Made by a program: the position numbers and the translations under genes. Of a stretch of DNA of 64,000 nt, positions 25,128 to 33,686 are shown piece after piece; positions within the stretch are counted from its first letter, which is position 1, and every line of letters starts with the position of its first letter. Where the stretch lies: NCBI GenBank assembly GCA_020073605.1, contig JAIQEW010000005.1:248001-312000 (forward strand), read 5' to 3'. The notes below the pieces were generated by a model. The model was not told where the DNA came from. It did no database searches and saw only the letters and a list, made by a program, of their open reading frames with translations. Source of the stretch: Terriglobia bacterium (GTDB lineage Bacteria > Acidobacteriota > Terriglobia > Acidiferrales > UBA7541).

Positions 25128-25502
25128 GTGTCTGAAAAGAAGCGCGGGCAGAAGACGGACCAAGCCGATGGGGTCGTGCGGATAGCTTATCCGCGTGGCG
25201 ATCTTGAAGCCTATATCAAAGCGATTGAACGCGGACAACACGAGGCCGTCGAGGAACTTGATCGTGTTAATGAGAATCGGAAGGGTAAACGCAAGCTGCG
25301 CCTGCCAATAGAAGTGTCGTTTCTCGACGCGGCCGGAAACAAAGAGTTCACCTTCTCCACTTCCGGCAGTCCACCACCAGAGGTGTACTTCGAAAGAGGG
25401 CTAAGCACTGCCGACCTTCCCAACTTCGCTTATGTGGTCGCAACGGACGGCAGGGAAAAAATCGTCATTCGCATCGAGTTTGAAGATGCCGTTGTGCAAT
25501 GA
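25128..25502 (+). CDS. Island gene 1: unknown 124-residue protein
   Basis: Starts with GTG after a GAGG ribosome site (GAGGTAGGAC-GTG). The N-terminus is Lys-rich (MSEKKRGQKTDQ). After that come a charged helical part and a C-terminal strand-rich segment (FAYVVATDGREKIVIRIEF). No signal peptide or membrane segment. Family not recognised. It is followed after 68 bases by island gene 2 on the same strand, so the two may form an operon. A small regulatory or antitoxin-like protein is possible from size and position only. Confidence 0.65.
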   Translation: MSEKKRGQKTDQADGVVRIAYPRGDLEAYIKAIERGQHEAVEELDRVNENRKGKRKLRLPIEVSFLDAAGNKEFTFSTSGSPPPEVYFERGLSTADLPNFAYVVATDGREKIVIRIEFEDAVVQ

Positions 25503-25570
25503 GACGGCCCGCTGTTGACCGTCCGATGAAAGTGTCGTAAACGTCTATGGGTTGAGGACTTTGTCCCACG

Positions 25571-26395
25571 ATGAGCTGGACAGATCGATTCGATGACATT
25601 CATACCCTGAGGATGTTTGTTGATGTTTGCCAAGCGGGCTTGTCAAGCGCTTTGCATGCAACCCGGGTAGTTGATGTATTGAAAGATAGTCATGAGAAAT
25701 ATGGCAAGCCGGAGCGATTTGCGTCGGACGAGTATTACCGTGCAGCGAAGAAACAGGCGGAGAGGGAACAGATATTTGCCAGTGACCAGGAATCGAAAGG
25801 CTTCACATACCTTTATGGTCTAGCTTCAATAAAACTCTGGAGCATTCTCGAATCGACGATCGACGATGTCGCGTTGGAATGCGTTCTGAGCCCTGAGAAA
25901 TGTAGCGACGGAAAGCTGCTAGCGGGATTAAAAGGGCCACTCCTAGAGTTTTTCACATCGTCTCCTGATGAACGTGCAGAACTTCTCGTTCGGCAGTTGA
26001 AACAAGACGTTAGGTCAAGCATGCAAAAAGGAATAGGACGGTACGAAGCGATTCTCGCGCCATTGGGTGTCGAAGGTGCCGTTCCCGACGCGGTGCGACG
26101 GGTGATATTCGAACTCGCGGAGGTGCGAAATGTCCTTGTGCATCGTCGAGGATTTGCTGATAAGCGATTCGTTTCGAGTTGTCCGTGGTTTGGTGCCACT
26201 CTAAATAACGAGTTGCCACTGAAGGAAGAACACTTCCTCCGTTACGAACTCGCGGTGAGCTGTTACCTTCTCGAAATAGATTTGCGCTTTCGTCGCCGGG
26301 ACCATCCTCCTGATTTCGAACCAGAGACGAAAAATGACGTCATCAACCTGAGGGATGAACTGCTAAAGAGGCTCGAAGGCGCACTTGCGCAATAG
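25571..26395 (+). CDS. Island gene 2: unknown protein with HEPN-like RNxxxH motif
   Basis: 274 residues, soluble, helix-rich. R186-NVLV-H191 within FELAEVRNVLVHRRGFADKRF matches the R-N-x3-H form of the HEPN ribonuclease motif, and the preceding helix with E-V-R-N is in the expected context. The N-terminal half contains LYGLASIKLWSILES, like the first long helix of such folds. HEPN proteins serve as ribonuclease toxins in toxin-antitoxin, abortive infection and CRISPR systems. Whether this one is active is not shown. It follows island gene 1 and may pair with it. Overall similarity to a named family cannot be claimed. Confidence 0.7.
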   Translation: MSWTDRFDDIHTLRMFVDVCQAGLSSALHATRVVDVLKDSHEKYGKPERFASDEYYRAAKKQAEREQIFASDQESKGFTYLYGLASIKLWSILESTIDDVALECVLSPEKCSDGKLLAGLKGPLLEFFTSSPDERAELLVRQLKQDVRSSMQKGIGRYEAILAPLGVEGAVPDAVRRVIFELAEVRNVLVHRRGFADKRFVSSCPWFGATLNNELPLKEEHFLRYELAVSCYLLEIDLRFRRRDHPPDFEPETKNDVINLRDELLKRLEGALAQ

Positions 26396-26575
26396 AGGAC
26401 GCTTTCCTGCGCATCACACTGACGACGCCGTGGGCGTGGGATGTCTCCGTCTCCATTCCGCGCGAGCTTCATGGAGTTGGATGGAGAACGCCCCAAGGCA
26501 GCAATCGATCTTATCGCCGACGCGAAATGCGCTCAGATTCGAGCCTACGAAGCGGAGTTTGGTCCGTGGGACGGA

Positions 26576-27295
26576 TTAAGAACCGACTGCGCAAGAGCGA
26601 ATGAAGTCCAGTCCCTTTCTTAGCAGCGCATAACGGCTTGGAGGATCAGCAAAAACATTTTGGTTGTTCGGCTGTTGCAGTCGACTTACGAGACCAAAAC
26701 TCTCTAGTTTAGCGAACGCGCTTTCTCTCGCTGGGTCATGTGAATCAGCCCAAAATCCTTGGGGCCAGCGTTGGTATGCATCATAGTGGCTGATTCGTCC
26801 TTGCACACGTACGGTGTCGCCATGGATACGAACCAGCTCATTGAGGAGCTGCACCTCGTAGTCCGATAGTTGAGTCGCCGTTCGCATCATCTCTTCGACA
26901 TCATCCGCTTCTGGCTTTGGAACCAGCGTAAGCGACTTCGCCAAGATTCTTCCGATGCGCGTCACTCGAGATTTGGCCCTTGTTTGTTCGGCTTTTTTCA
27001 ACCCATCTTGTAGAAGTGTCAACCATTCGGGCAGGCGTTGCGGATCTTTTCGGATAACCTGAAGTTCCTTTTCGTGTCTTCTAACTTCGTCCTTGACCAC
27101 TTCGAGCGTCAGTTCGATCTTTTCCAGTCGATCAGCCGCTACGCGCCCGATTATCTTCTCTGCGGCCGATCCGAACGGCCACGGAAGACCTAGCGCCTCG
27201 GCAAACGCGGCGAGTCGCGCAACAACCGGATCGGAAGCCAGTGCTTCGATTTCGAGGTGAGTCTCTACGGCGCTGATAGGGTCGTCGATAGCCAT
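26576..27295 (-). CDS. Island gene 3: unknown 239-residue protein, Abi-like layout
   Basis: Start at the ATG at 27295 (MAIDDPISAVE); the frame is open further upstream through the tRNA gene, which cannot be coding. The middle is a charged coiled coil (about 55-110, LEKIELTLEVVKDEVRRHEK). The C-terminal third looks like a winged-helix-type fold (SDYEVQLLNELVRIHG, then LESFGLVSRL and YALLRKGLDFIRSC). An early amphipathic stretch LPWPFGSAAEKIIGRV may be a membrane contact. The layout recalls abortive-infection proteins of the DUF4393 type, but I cannot confirm it. Convergent with island gene 2. Confidence 0.6.
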   Translation of the reverse strand: MAIDDPISAVETHLEIEALASDPVVARLAAFAEALGLPWPFGSAAEKIIGRVAADRLEKIELTLEVVKDEVRRHEKELQVIRKDPQRLPEWLTLLQDGLKKAEQTRAKSRVTRIGRILAKSLTLVPKPEADDVEEMMRTATQLSDYEVQLLNELVRIHGDTVRVQGRISHYDAYQRWPQGFWADSHDPARESAFAKLESFGLVSRLQQPNNQNVFADPPSRYALLRKGLDFIRSCAVGS

Positions 27296-27344
27296 CCTGG
27301 AATCGCTACATTTTCCACTACAGTGAAAAGTTGGCGACTGTAAG

Positions 27345-27391
27345 TGGTGGGCGGTCAGCGATTTGAACGCTGGACCTTCCGGGTGTAAACC
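27345..27391 (-). repeat. Attachment-site repeat within intact tRNA-Val
   Basis: The copy of the 47-bp repeat that forms the 3' part of the complete tRNA-Val. Identical to 24931-24977; identity ends exactly in the anticodon stem. Confidence 0.92.
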
Positions 27392-27420
27392 GGATGCTCT
27401 AACCGCTGAGCTAACCGCCC
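27345..27420 (-). tRNA. tRNA-Val (TAC)
   Basis: Cloverleaf on the minus strand: acceptor GGGCGGT pairs with ACCGCCC, D-arm with AGCTCAG, anticodon loop TTTACAC with anticodon TAC, T-loop TTCAAAT, encoded CCA. 76 bases. Its 3' part serves as the attachment site of the island. Confidence 0.96.
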
Positions 27421-27770
27421 ATCGAGCCATCGTAGCAGAAGCCAGACGCTGGAGGCTAGCGCTTGAACGTCTCCAGCTTGATCCCGGGCGCTTCCGACGA
27501 AGTTCTTCGCACACCTATCGGACACATTCCATGAAGTCCGGCTCGCTCCTTCCGATGAATCCATAGAGGGCTCGCGTCTCGACTGCCGTTTTCGGTCAAC
27601 CTGTACCTTGGTACAGGAGCAAAATTTTGCCTGTACGAAGGTACAGAGTACCGTGCGGCGGATCGGATGTTAGCTGATTCACTACGAACGGCGCAGCGCG
27701 TCGCCAATTTCCGGCCGGGTGCGTGCTACGCTGCAATCTCGCGGGGTTCTAGTACCGCCCACGCACAACC
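27421..27770. other. Intergenic between tRNA-Val and pilB, twin palindromes
   Basis: 350 bases with no gene. It must hold the divergent promoters for tRNA-Val and the pil operon. The notable content is the pair of 16-bp palindromes at 27601-27646. Confidence 0.6.
27601..27646. promoter_or_regulatory. Two CTGTAC-N4-GTACAG palindromes 30 bp apart
   Basis: CTGTACCTTGGTACAG (27601-27616) and CTGTACGAAGGTACAG (27631-27646) share both half sites and differ only in the centre. Between them is the 12-bp palindrome GCAAAATTTTGC. The centres are 30 bp apart, close to three helical turns, which suits two repressor dimers side by side. The core fits CTGT-N8-ACAG, but the regulator is unknown. It lies 125 bases before pilB. 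Confidence 0.65.
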
Positions 27771-29489
27771 ATGTCTTCGAGACTCGGTGAAATACTCGTC
27801 AAAGACAGCCTGATCTCCGCGGATCAGCTGAAGCAGGCGCTCGACTACCAAAAGAAAAATGGTGGCCGGCTGGGCACATGTCTCGTCAAGATGGGTTTGG
27901 TCAGCGACGACGACATCACTGCGGTGCTTTCCCGCCAGTACGGCGTTCCCTCGATCAATCTGAAGTTTTATGAAGTCGATCCGGCGGTGATCAAACTCGT
28001 GCCGCAGGAGACCGCGGTCCGCTACCAGATCGTTCCGCTTTCCCGCGTGGGCTCGACGCTCACGATCGCGATGACCGATCCGACGAACGTCTTCGCGATG
28101 GACGACATCAAGTTCATGACCGGGTTCAACGTCGAACCCGTCGTCGCCTCGGAAACCGCGATCAGCGAGGCGATCCACAAGTTCTACGGCGAAGTCGAGA
28201 GCGTCGAAGAGCTCGACAAGGTAATGAAGGACCTGACGGGCGAGGAAGTGGACGCTCTCGAGCTTGCAGCCGAAGAATCCGAGATGGACCTGGCGAGCCT
28301 CTCGAAGGCCGCCGAAGAAGCTCCCATCATCAAGTTGTGCAACCTGATTCTCACCGACGCTGTCAAGCGCGGCGCGAGCGACATTCACGTCGAGCCCTAC
28401 GAAAAGGAATTTCGCGTCCGGTTCCGCATCGACGGAATTTTGCAGAACGTGATGGCTCCGCCCTTGAAGCTCAAAGACGCGATGACGAGCCGTATGAAGA
28501 TCATGTCCAAGCTCGACATCAGCGAGAAGCGGCTGCCGCAAGACGGCCGCATCATGATCAAGTACCTCAAGGACGGGAAGAGGAAAGAACTCGACTTCCG
28601 CGTTTCGACCGTCCCGACGCTGTTCGGCGAAAAGATCGTTCTCCGGTTGCTGGACAAAGAAAACCTGCGCCTGGACATGACCAAGCTCGGATTCGAGCCG
28701 GAGGCGCTGGCCAAGTTCGAAAAGCAGATTCTGAAGCCCTACGGCATGGTGCTCGTCACGGGGCCTACAGGATCGGGAAAGACGAACACGCTGTATTCCT
28801 CGGTCGCGCGCCTCAATACCGCGGAAACGAACATCATGACCGCCGAGGACCCGGTCGAATTCCAGCTCCCCGGAATCAACCAGGTCCAGATGAAAGAGCA
28901 GATCGGGCTCAATTTCGCGTCTGCCCTCCGCGCTTTCCTGCGGCAGGACCCGAACATCATCCTCGTCGGTGAGATTCGAGACTTCGAGACGGCGGAAATC
29001 GCCGTCAAGGCCGCGCTCACCGGCCACCTGGTGCTTTCGACCCTGCATACGAACGACGCGCCATCCACGATCAGCCGGTTGATGAACATGGGTATTGAGC
29101 CATTCCTGGTGGCCACTTCGGTCAACCTGATTTGCGCGCAGCGGCTCGTTCGCCGCATCTGCGTGCAGTGCAAGGAGCAGTTGCAGATTCAGTCGCCGGC
29201 GCTGATCGAAGCGGGCTTCACGCCGGAAGAGGCCTCGAAAACCACTGTGCAGCACGGCAAGGGCTGCGCCACGTGCAACAACACCGGCTACAAAGGCCGC
29301 GTCGGCCTGTATGAGGTCATGGAAATCAACGACGACCTCCGCGAGCTGATTCTCGTAGGAGCTTCGGCACTCGAACTCAAGAAGAAAGCCCTGGAACAGG
29401 GAATGATCACGCTGCGACGCAGCGGCTTGCAGAAAGTGGCCGCCGGCTTGACGACCATGGAAGAAGTATTGCGCGAGACCATTCTGTAA
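27771..29489 (+). CDS. pilB: Type IV pilus assembly ATPase PilB
   Basis: Extension motor of the type IVa pilus. 572 residues: an N-terminal MshEN/GspE-N domain (LGEILVKDSLISADQLKQAL), then the secretion ATPase core with Walker A GPTGSGKT near residue 331, Asp box (TAEDPVEFQ), Walker B (ILVGEIRDFETAEIA), His box (LSTLHTNDAPSTI) and a tetracysteine zinc motif (CVQC and CATC). This combination is PilB and not PilT. It is the first gene of a run pilB-pilT-pilC-pilS-pilR-pilA. Expression may be controlled by the twin palindromes upstream. Confidence 0.95.
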   Translation: MSSRLGEILVKDSLISADQLKQALDYQKKNGGRLGTCLVKMGLVSDDDITAVLSRQYGVPSINLKFYEVDPAVIKLVPQETAVRYQIVPLSRVGSTLTIAMTDPTNVFAMDDIKFMTGFNVEPVVASETAISEAIHKFYGEVESVEELDKVMKDLTGEEVDALELAAEESEMDLASLSKAAEEAPIIKLCNLILTDAVKRGASDIHVEPYEKEFRVRFRIDGILQNVMAPPLKLKDAMTSRMKIMSKLDISEKRLPQDGRIMIKYLKDGKRKELDFRVSTVPTLFGEKIVLRLLDKENLRLDMTKLGFEPEALAKFEKQILKPYGMVLVTGPTGSGKTNTLYSSVARLNTAETNIMTAEDPVEFQLPGINQVQMKEQIGLNFASALRAFLRQDPNIILVGEIRDFETAEIAVKAALTGHLVLSTLHTNDAPSTISRLMNMGIEPFLVATSVNLICAQRLVRRICVQCKEQLQIQSPALIEAGFTPEEASKTTVQHGKGCATCNNTGYKGRVGLYEVMEINDDLRELILVGASALELKKKALEQGMITLRRSGLQKVAAGLTTMEEVLRETIL

Positions 29490-29501
29490 TCGGAGGAGAA
29501 G

Positions 29502-30614
29502 ATGGCTGGCATCACACTGAGCGAGCTACTGAAGAAGATGCTCGACATGTCGGGGAGCGACCTGCATCTATCAACGAATAGCGCGCCGCGCGTGCGCGTC
29601 CACGGCAAGTTGCGCCCGCTCGACATGCCACCGCTCACAGCGGCGGACACGAAGGCGCTCGCCTACAGTGTGCTGACCGACGTGCAAAAGCACCGCCTGG
29701 AGGAAAATCTCGAGCTTGACTTCTCCTTCGGATTGAAAAGCCTTGCGCGTTTTCGAGGCAACATCTTTCACCAGCGGGGCGCCGTCGCGGCCGTTTTCCG
29801 GACGATTCCCTGGGAAATCAAAAGCTTCGATGCTTTGGGTCTCCCGGCGATCGTCCGCAGCCTGTGCGACAAACCCCGCGGACTCGTCCTCGTGACCGGC
29901 CCGACCGGTTCGGGTAAATCCACGACGCTCGCCGCCATGCTCGACAAGATCAACAACGAGCGCGAAGAGCACATGATCACGATCGAGGACCCGATTGAAT
30001 TTCTTCACAACCACAAGAAGTGCCTGGTCAATCAGCGCGAGGTTCACTCGGACACGCACTCATTCGCAAATTCCCTCCGCGCCGCTCTTCGAGAAGACCC
30101 TGACGTGGTGCTGATCGGCGAAATGCGCGACCTTGAAACGATCGAGTCGGCGCTGCGCATCGCCGAAACCGGCCACTTGACATTTGCGACTCTGCACACG
30201 AACTCCGCCGTATCGACCATCAACCGTATTGTGGACGTTTTCCCGGCTCACCAGCAGCCGCAGGTTCGGGCGCAACTCTCGATGGTGCTCGAAGGAATTC
30301 TTTGCCAGTCCCTGCTGCCGCGTATCGATGGCCGTGGCCGGGCCATGGTGATGGAGGTCCTGATCCCGAACGCCGCGATCCGCAACCTGGTTCGCGAGGA
30401 CAAGATTCACCAGATCTATTCGGCGATGCAGACGGGAACCGGGCAGACCGGAATGCAGACGTTCAACCAGAGCCTTTCGAACGCCTATTTCCAAAAGTTA
30501 ATCACTTTGGAAACGGCGCTTTCGAGATCCTCGAATCCAGACGAATTACAGGATTTAATTAACCGTGGGGTGACCTCGCCGCCTGCTGGCGGCCGAGTTC
30601 CTGTCCGGCGGTAA
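29502..30614 (+). CDS. pilT: Pilus retraction ATPase PilT
   Basis: 370 residues, with a PilT-type N-terminal domain (SDLHLSTNSAPRVRVHG), Walker A GPTGSGKS near residue 133, Asp box (TIEDPIEFLH), Walker B (VLIGEMRDLETIESAL), His box (FATLHTNSAVSTINRI) and the C-terminal AIRNLVRE motif that PilT needs for retraction. No tetracysteine motif. A GGAGGAG ribosome site precedes the ATG; the gene lies 12 bases after pilB. Retraction drives twitching motility and DNA uptake in known systems. Confidence 0.95.
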   Translation: MAGITLSELLKKMLDMSGSDLHLSTNSAPRVRVHGKLRPLDMPPLTAADTKALAYSVLTDVQKHRLEENLELDFSFGLKSLARFRGNIFHQRGAVAAVFRTIPWEIKSFDALGLPAIVRSLCDKPRGLVLVTGPTGSGKSTTLAAMLDKINNEREEHMITIEDPIEFLHNHKKCLVNQREVHSDTHSFANSLRAALREDPDVVLIGEMRDLETIESALRIAETGHLTFATLHTNSAVSTINRIVDVFPAHQQPQVRAQLSMVLEGILCQSLLPRIDGRGRAMVMEVLIPNAAIRNLVREDKIHQIYSAMQTGTGQTGMQTFNQSLSNAYFQKLITLETALSRSSNPDELQDLINRGVTSPPAGGRVPVRR

Positions 30615-30637
30615 GAGGGAGAGGGAGGTAACAGATC

Positions 30638-31849
30638 ATGCCGGTTTTCACATATCGCGGAGTCAACCGCGCAGGCGCAAAGATTACGGGAGAGCGCACC
30701 GCGGAGAACAAGGCCCAACTGGCGGCGATGCTGCGCCGGGAGCAGATCAACGTCAGCAAGCTCTCGGAAAAGGGCAAGGAATTCAATATTCCGACCTTCG
30801 GAACGGGCGTGGAAGCGAAGGAGTTGGCGATCTTCACGCGACAGTTCTCGGTCATGATCGATGCCGGCTTGCCCCTCGTCCAGTGCCTCGAGATTCTGGC
30901 CGGGCAGCAGGAGAACAAGACCTTTCAGAAGATTCTCAACAGCGTGCGGGCTTCGGTCGAGGGCGGTGCCACCCTCTCCGCCTCGATGAAGCTGCACGAA
31001 AAGATTTTCGATCCGCTCTACTACAACATGGTCGAGGCCGGAGAAACGGGCGGTATTCTCGATACAATTCTCCAGCGCCTTTCGACTTACATCGAGAAGA
31101 ACGTCAAGCTGAAGCGCGCCGTAAAGTCGGCGATGATCTATCCGGTCGCGGTCATTTCGATCGCCGTCCTGGTTATCGGGCTTCTGTTGTGGAAGGTCGT
31201 CCCGATTTTCGTGACTCTGTTCAACGGCCTTGGCGTTGACCTGCCCCTCCCCACCCGCATAGTCATCGCTCTCAGTAACTTCGTCGGAAGCATTTACGGC
31301 GCGCTGGTTGTCGTGTTCGCAATTGGTGCCGGCTTCGCCGTGAAGTTTTGGTATGGCACGCCGCCAGGGCGGATGATGGTCGATAGGTTGCTGCTGAAGG
31401 CCCCGGTAGTCGGAATCGTTTTGCGCAAGATCGCAGTGGCGCGCTTCACGCGCACGCTCGGCACGTTGATTGCGAGTGGCGTGCCCATCCTGGAAGGCTT
31501 GGATATCACCGCTCGCACTTCGGGCAATGCGGTCGTCGAAAAGGCCATCTCGCAAACTCGCAAGGCCGTCGAGGCGGGGCGCTCGCTGGTTGACCCTTTG
31601 AAGGAGACGGACGTTTTCCCCGGCATGGTGACTCAGATGATCGGCGTTGGCGAGCAGACCGGCGCGATGGACGCCATGCTCCAAAAGATTGCCGACTTCT
31701 ACGAGGACGAAGTGGACTCTGCCGTGAAAGACATGCTGACCGCGATCGAGCCAATCATGATTCTTTTCCTGGGCCTTGTCGTCGGCGGAGTCGTCATATC
31801 GATGTACTTACCGCTGTTCTCGTTGATCGGCAAGCTGTCTGGACACTAA
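30638..31849 (+). CDS. pilC: Type IV pilus platform protein PilC
   Basis: Inner-membrane platform that connects the PilB/PilT motors to the growing pilus. 403 residues with two T2SSF domains (start of the first near ELAIFTRQFSVMIDAGLPLV, the second near RFTRTLGTLIASGVPILEGL) and three to four membrane helices, the last close to the C-terminus (IMILFLGLVVGGVVISMYLPLFSL). GGGAGG precedes the ATG. It follows pilT by 23 bases. A second GspF-type protein is encoded at 38482. Confidence 0.94.
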   Translation: MPVFTYRGVNRAGAKITGERTAENKAQLAAMLRREQINVSKLSEKGKEFNIPTFGTGVEAKELAIFTRQFSVMIDAGLPLVQCLEILAGQQENKTFQKILNSVRASVEGGATLSASMKLHEKIFDPLYYNMVEAGETGGILDTILQRLSTYIEKNVKLKRAVKSAMIYPVAVISIAVLVIGLLLWKVVPIFVTLFNGLGVDLPLPTRIVIALSNFVGSIYGALVVVFAIGAGFAVKFWYGTPPGRMMVDRLLLKAPVVGIVLRKIAVARFTRTLGTLIASGVPILEGLDITARTSGNAVVEKAISQTRKAVEAGRSLVDPLKETDVFPGMVTQMIGVGEQTGAMDAMLQKIADFYEDEVDSAVKDMLTAIEPIMILFLGLVVGGVVISMYLPLFSLIGKLSGH

Positions 31850-31978
31850 ATCGCAGTTTGTCGCAGCCTCCGCGGCGGGCGCGCAGAAAGGGCGTCCGCC
31901 GGTTGCGGGTCCGTCGGCCAACCTCTTCCGCAGCCACTGGGGTTCAACGCGGAGTTAGAAACCATCGGCGAATCTGAA

Positions 31979-33679
31979 ATGAAACCCATACCCAGCGTGA
32001 GTGAATGGCTTCCCTGGCTGGGCCGCGTCCGTTTCCTGGTCATCACGTTCCTTTTGGCGGTCGTCGTGGTCGTCCGCCAATGGACACCGCTCCCAGTGCC
32101 GGTATTGCCCCTGTTTGGGCTGGTGGCCCTGTGGTACACCATCGCGACGCTCGATCTGATTCTTCAGCGTGAGGCTCCCCAAGCGCTCTGGGTGGCGCCG
32201 GTTCAAATCGCTCTGGATCTCGGGATCATAACCGGCGTCGTGTATGCGAGCGGCACGCAGGACAGCTACTTCGTTTCTCTGTATCTCCTGGCGATTTTGA
32301 TGGGAACCATTCTGTTCTCGCGCCGAGGCGCGTTTTTGGTGGCGGGCTTCAGTTTTGTGCTTCTCGGATGCGTGGTCGAGTTGACCTATTACGGCATGAT
32401 TTCGCGCACCGCGATTTCGATGCCTGCTCCGCGAGCGCTCGAATCGTGGCTGGCGAGTAACTTTTTTGCGTTCTTTGCGGTGGCCTATTTGGGGAGCTTG
32501 CTTGCGCAAACCATTCGGACCAAGGGCGTCGAACTCGAGGAGAAAAGTGAAGCCCTGAAGGATCTGCAAGCTTTCAACCGCGACATCATTGAATCGATGC
32601 GCGGCGGCTTGCTCACGACGGACCTCGAAGGGCACATTCTGCTCGTAAACCGGTCCGGCGCGGAGATTACGGGGCACGGGTTCGGCCTGCTTCGCGGGGA
32701 AAAAGTGGCGGACGTATTCCCCGGATTCTGGCCTGTCGAGATGGACGACACGGGCAATCCGTTGGCGCTGCGCAAAGAGGTCGAATTCCGCACTCCCGCC
32801 GGTGTGACCCGATTCCTGGGCGTGTCGATTTCGCCGCTACGGACGGGTCACAACCAGGCCAGCGGCTTTGTGTTCAACTTCCAGGACCTGACGGAATTGA
32901 AGCGGCTCGAACGCGAAGTGCTCACGAAGGAGCGGATGGCTGCGCTTGGGCGGCTATCGGCGGCCATCGCGCACGAGATACGCCAGCCCCTCACGGCCAT
33001 GACAGGAGCGCTCAAGGAGCTCGCCCGGCTCGCGCCTCTTGAGGATGACGACAAAAAGCTGGTTCAAATTGTCAGTCGCGAGTCGCAGCGTTTGAACCAG
33101 ATCATCACCGACTTTCTGGACTATTCCCGTGAAAAGAGCTACGCGTTTGCGGATGTCGATATCGTTCCACTGATCGAAGAGACGCTGCTGCTGATCGAGC
33201 GGCATGCGGCCACGTCGGGCAAGGTTCGCGTGGAGCGCAACTTCCTGACACGCAGGCTTCGCGTGCGCGCCGATCGCGATGCGATCAAACAGGTTCTTTG
33301 GAATCTCTGTAACAACGCGCTGCGAGCGATGCCCGAGGGTGGCGTTCTTTCAGTAGTCCTCGAATCGGAAGGGGAGTTGGCGCGAATCTCGATTCACGAC
33401 ACGGGAACTGGATTTGATCCGCGCACCGCGGCCCGCATGTTTGAGCCTTTTCAGTCGGGTTTTCCCGGGGGGACGGGACTTGGTCTGGCCATCGTGTACC
33501 AGATTCTTCAGGCGCACCACGGGCGGGTGCGCGTCGAAACGGAGCCGGAGCTAGGGGCGGAGTTTATTGTCGAACTTCCCCTGGTGCAGCGGGTTCGGGC
33601 AGGCGCTCGTCGGGAGCAAGGGGCCAGCGGCGAAGCTCCTGCTCCTCCGCCGGTGGAGCGCATGGTAGGGAAGGCATAA
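31979..33679 (+). CDS. pilS: PilS-like sensor histidine kinase
   Basis: 566 residues. Six predicted membrane helices occupy the first 170, as in PilS. Then come a PAS domain (about 200-300, ESMRGGLLTTDLEGHILLVN), HisKA with the phospho-His in IAHEIRQPLTAM, and HATPase_c with N box NLCNNALRAM and G boxes (DTGTGFD, GGTGLGLAIV). In Pseudomonas PilS senses pilin level in the membrane and phosphorylates PilR. Here pilR follows after only seven bases, so the pair is clear. It ends in a Pro/Ala-rich tail. Confidence 0.92.
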   Translation: MKPIPSVSEWLPWLGRVRFLVITFLLAVVVVVRQWTPLPVPVLPLFGLVALWYTIATLDLILQREAPQALWVAPVQIALDLGIITGVVYASGTQDSYFVSLYLLAILMGTILFSRRGAFLVAGFSFVLLGCVVELTYYGMISRTAISMPAPRALESWLASNFFAFFAVAYLGSLLAQTIRTKGVELEEKSEALKDLQAFNRDIIESMRGGLLTTDLEGHILLVNRSGAEITGHGFGLLRGEKVADVFPGFWPVEMDDTGNPLALRKEVEFRTPAGVTRFLGVSISPLRTGHNQASGFVFNFQDLTELKRLEREVLTKERMAALGRLSAAIAHEIRQPLTAMTGALKELARLAPLEDDDKKLVQIVSRESQRLNQIITDFLDYSREKSYAFADVDIVPLIEETLLLIERHAATSGKVRVERNFLTRRLRVRADRDAIKQVLWNLCNNALRAMPEGGVLSVVLESEGELARISIHDTGTGFDPRTAARMFEPFQSGFPGGTGLGLAIVYQILQAHHGRVRVETEPELGAEFIVELPLVQRVRAGARREQGASGEAPAPPPVERMVGKA

Positions 33680-33686
33680 GAGGCAC

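Larger units (their letters stand above)
24931..27391. mobile_element. 2.4-kb tRNA-Val-bounded genomic island without integrase
   Basis: The unit between the two 47-bp repeats is 2414 bp. The repeats cover the tRNA from the anticodon loop to the 3' end, the usual crossover region for tyrosine recombinases. The intact tRNA is on the right, and the displaced 3' end is on the left next to tRNA-Asp. Inside are three protein genes of unknown family, two on the plus strand and one convergent, with lower GC than the surroundings. No recombinase, phage structural or conjugation gene is present, so it must have moved with a helper integrase or is the remnant of a larger element. Confidence 0.85.

Noticed and set aside
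26441-26623. 60-residue open frame in the island with a protein-like stretch (MELDGERPKAAIDLIADAK)
   Set aside because: No ribosome site, overlaps the 3' end of a convergent gene and matches nothing I know; it may be a gene remnant.
27726-29255. 509-residue open frame opposite pilB
   Set aside because: Shadow of pilB; composition is Arg/Asp/Val-rich as expected from the complement of a high-GC gene.
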